Source of the DNA: a bacterium
GTDB taxonomy: Bacteria; Zhuqueibacterota; Zhuqueibacteria; Thermofontimicrobiales; Thermofontimicrobiaceae
Reading direction: 5' to 3'
Assembly: GCA_025453735.1 (NCBI GenBank)
Contig: JALOPY010000249.1
Coordinates: forward strand, 1-5,132
Length of the DNA: 5,132 nucleotides
Translations under genes and position numbers: made by a program
Notes under the pieces: generated by a model
Database searches by the model: none
What the model was told of the DNA's origin: nothing
What the model saw: the letters and a program-made list of their open reading frames with translations, nothing else
Part shown: positions 4,968 to 5,132 of the stretch, piece after piece
How the letters are laid out: each line of letters opens with the position of its first letter
How positions within the stretch are numbered: position 1 is the stretch's first letter

Positions 4968-5132
4968 TCGATGATTGACTTATTGTAATAGAAATTTCAA
5001 TTCATAGATGGAATTAATCATCCCATTTCAAGAACAGCGCCTGGTCCTGGATCGGGCGTTGTTGTTTTATTGTTAGGTCTATTTTTTTCGTTGGTTGTTA
5101 TAGTGAGGCGTTGGGGGTTTTTTAGGTTTCTG
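4968..5132. other. Non-coding 3' end of the window
   Basis: No gene start or credible coding frame is visible on either strand in these 165 bases. The stretch contains a loose inverted repeat GATGATT/AATCATC (4970-4976 and 5016-5022), a 10-base match GATGGAATTA (5007-5016) to the octamer array at 4000-4009, and the terminator-like hairpin at 5033-5063. The last 40 bases are rich in T and G, with no recognisable signal. Confidence 0.6.
5033..5068 (+). terminator. Likely intrinsic terminator of the transporter genes
   Basis: AACAGCGCC (5033-5041) pairs with GGCGTTGTT (5055-5063) over 9 bp including one G-U pair, with a 13-base loop. It is followed at once by GTTTT (5064-5068), and a T7 run comes at 5082-5088. 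It lies 65 bases after the permease 2 stop, where the operon would end. The loop is longer than usual, which lowers certainty. Confidence 0.5.

Overview
The window reads as part of a chromosome from a Gram-negative bacterium. It holds an outer-membrane beta-barrel protein, a periplasmic substrate-binding protein with a cleavable signal peptide, and inner-membrane permeases. Base composition looks intermediate by eye, with AT-rich gaps. The gene content, the GG-containing insertion in the binding protein and the repeat-filled gaps recall uncultured FCB-type lineages (Calditrichota/KSB1/Ignavibacteria-like). That placement is an impression from memory and is not proved by the sequence.

Layout, all on the + strand. 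(1) 1-1166: the 3' part of a porin-like outer-membrane protein, open through the left edge, with a charged coiled-coil segment before the barrel. (2) 1167-1373: a non-coding gap with two hairpins, one of them a perfect 14-bp stem. (3) 1374-1874: a small membrane methyltransferase of the isoprenylcysteine/phospholipid methyltransferase type. It overlaps the next gene by ATGA. (4) 1871-2944: a zinc/manganese-type ABC transporter binding protein (ZnuA/TroA family). (5) 2945-3138: a gap filled almost entirely by 7-bp repeats. (6) 3139-3993: a first ZnuB/TroC-like permease. (7) 3979-4060: an inverted array of 8-bp units that includes the permease stop codon and ends in T7. (8) 4110-4967: a second, diverged permease. 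(9) 4968-5132: non-coding, with a terminator-like hairpin.

Taken together this looks like a metal-uptake locus. The porin would let metal across the outer membrane, the binding protein would capture it in the periplasm, and two different permeases (as in TroABCD-type systems) would form the inner-membrane channel. The ATP-binding subunit is not in the window, although in many such operons it lies between the binding protein and the permease. The metal cannot be fixed from sequence alone; zinc is the best guess.

No phage, transposon, CRISPR, tRNA or rRNA was seen. The least ordinary parts are the two gaps between transporter genes, built from tandem heptamers and tandem octamers in inverted arrangement, and several histidine-rich features: the mature N-terminus and an HVH motif in the binding protein, and loops in permease 2.
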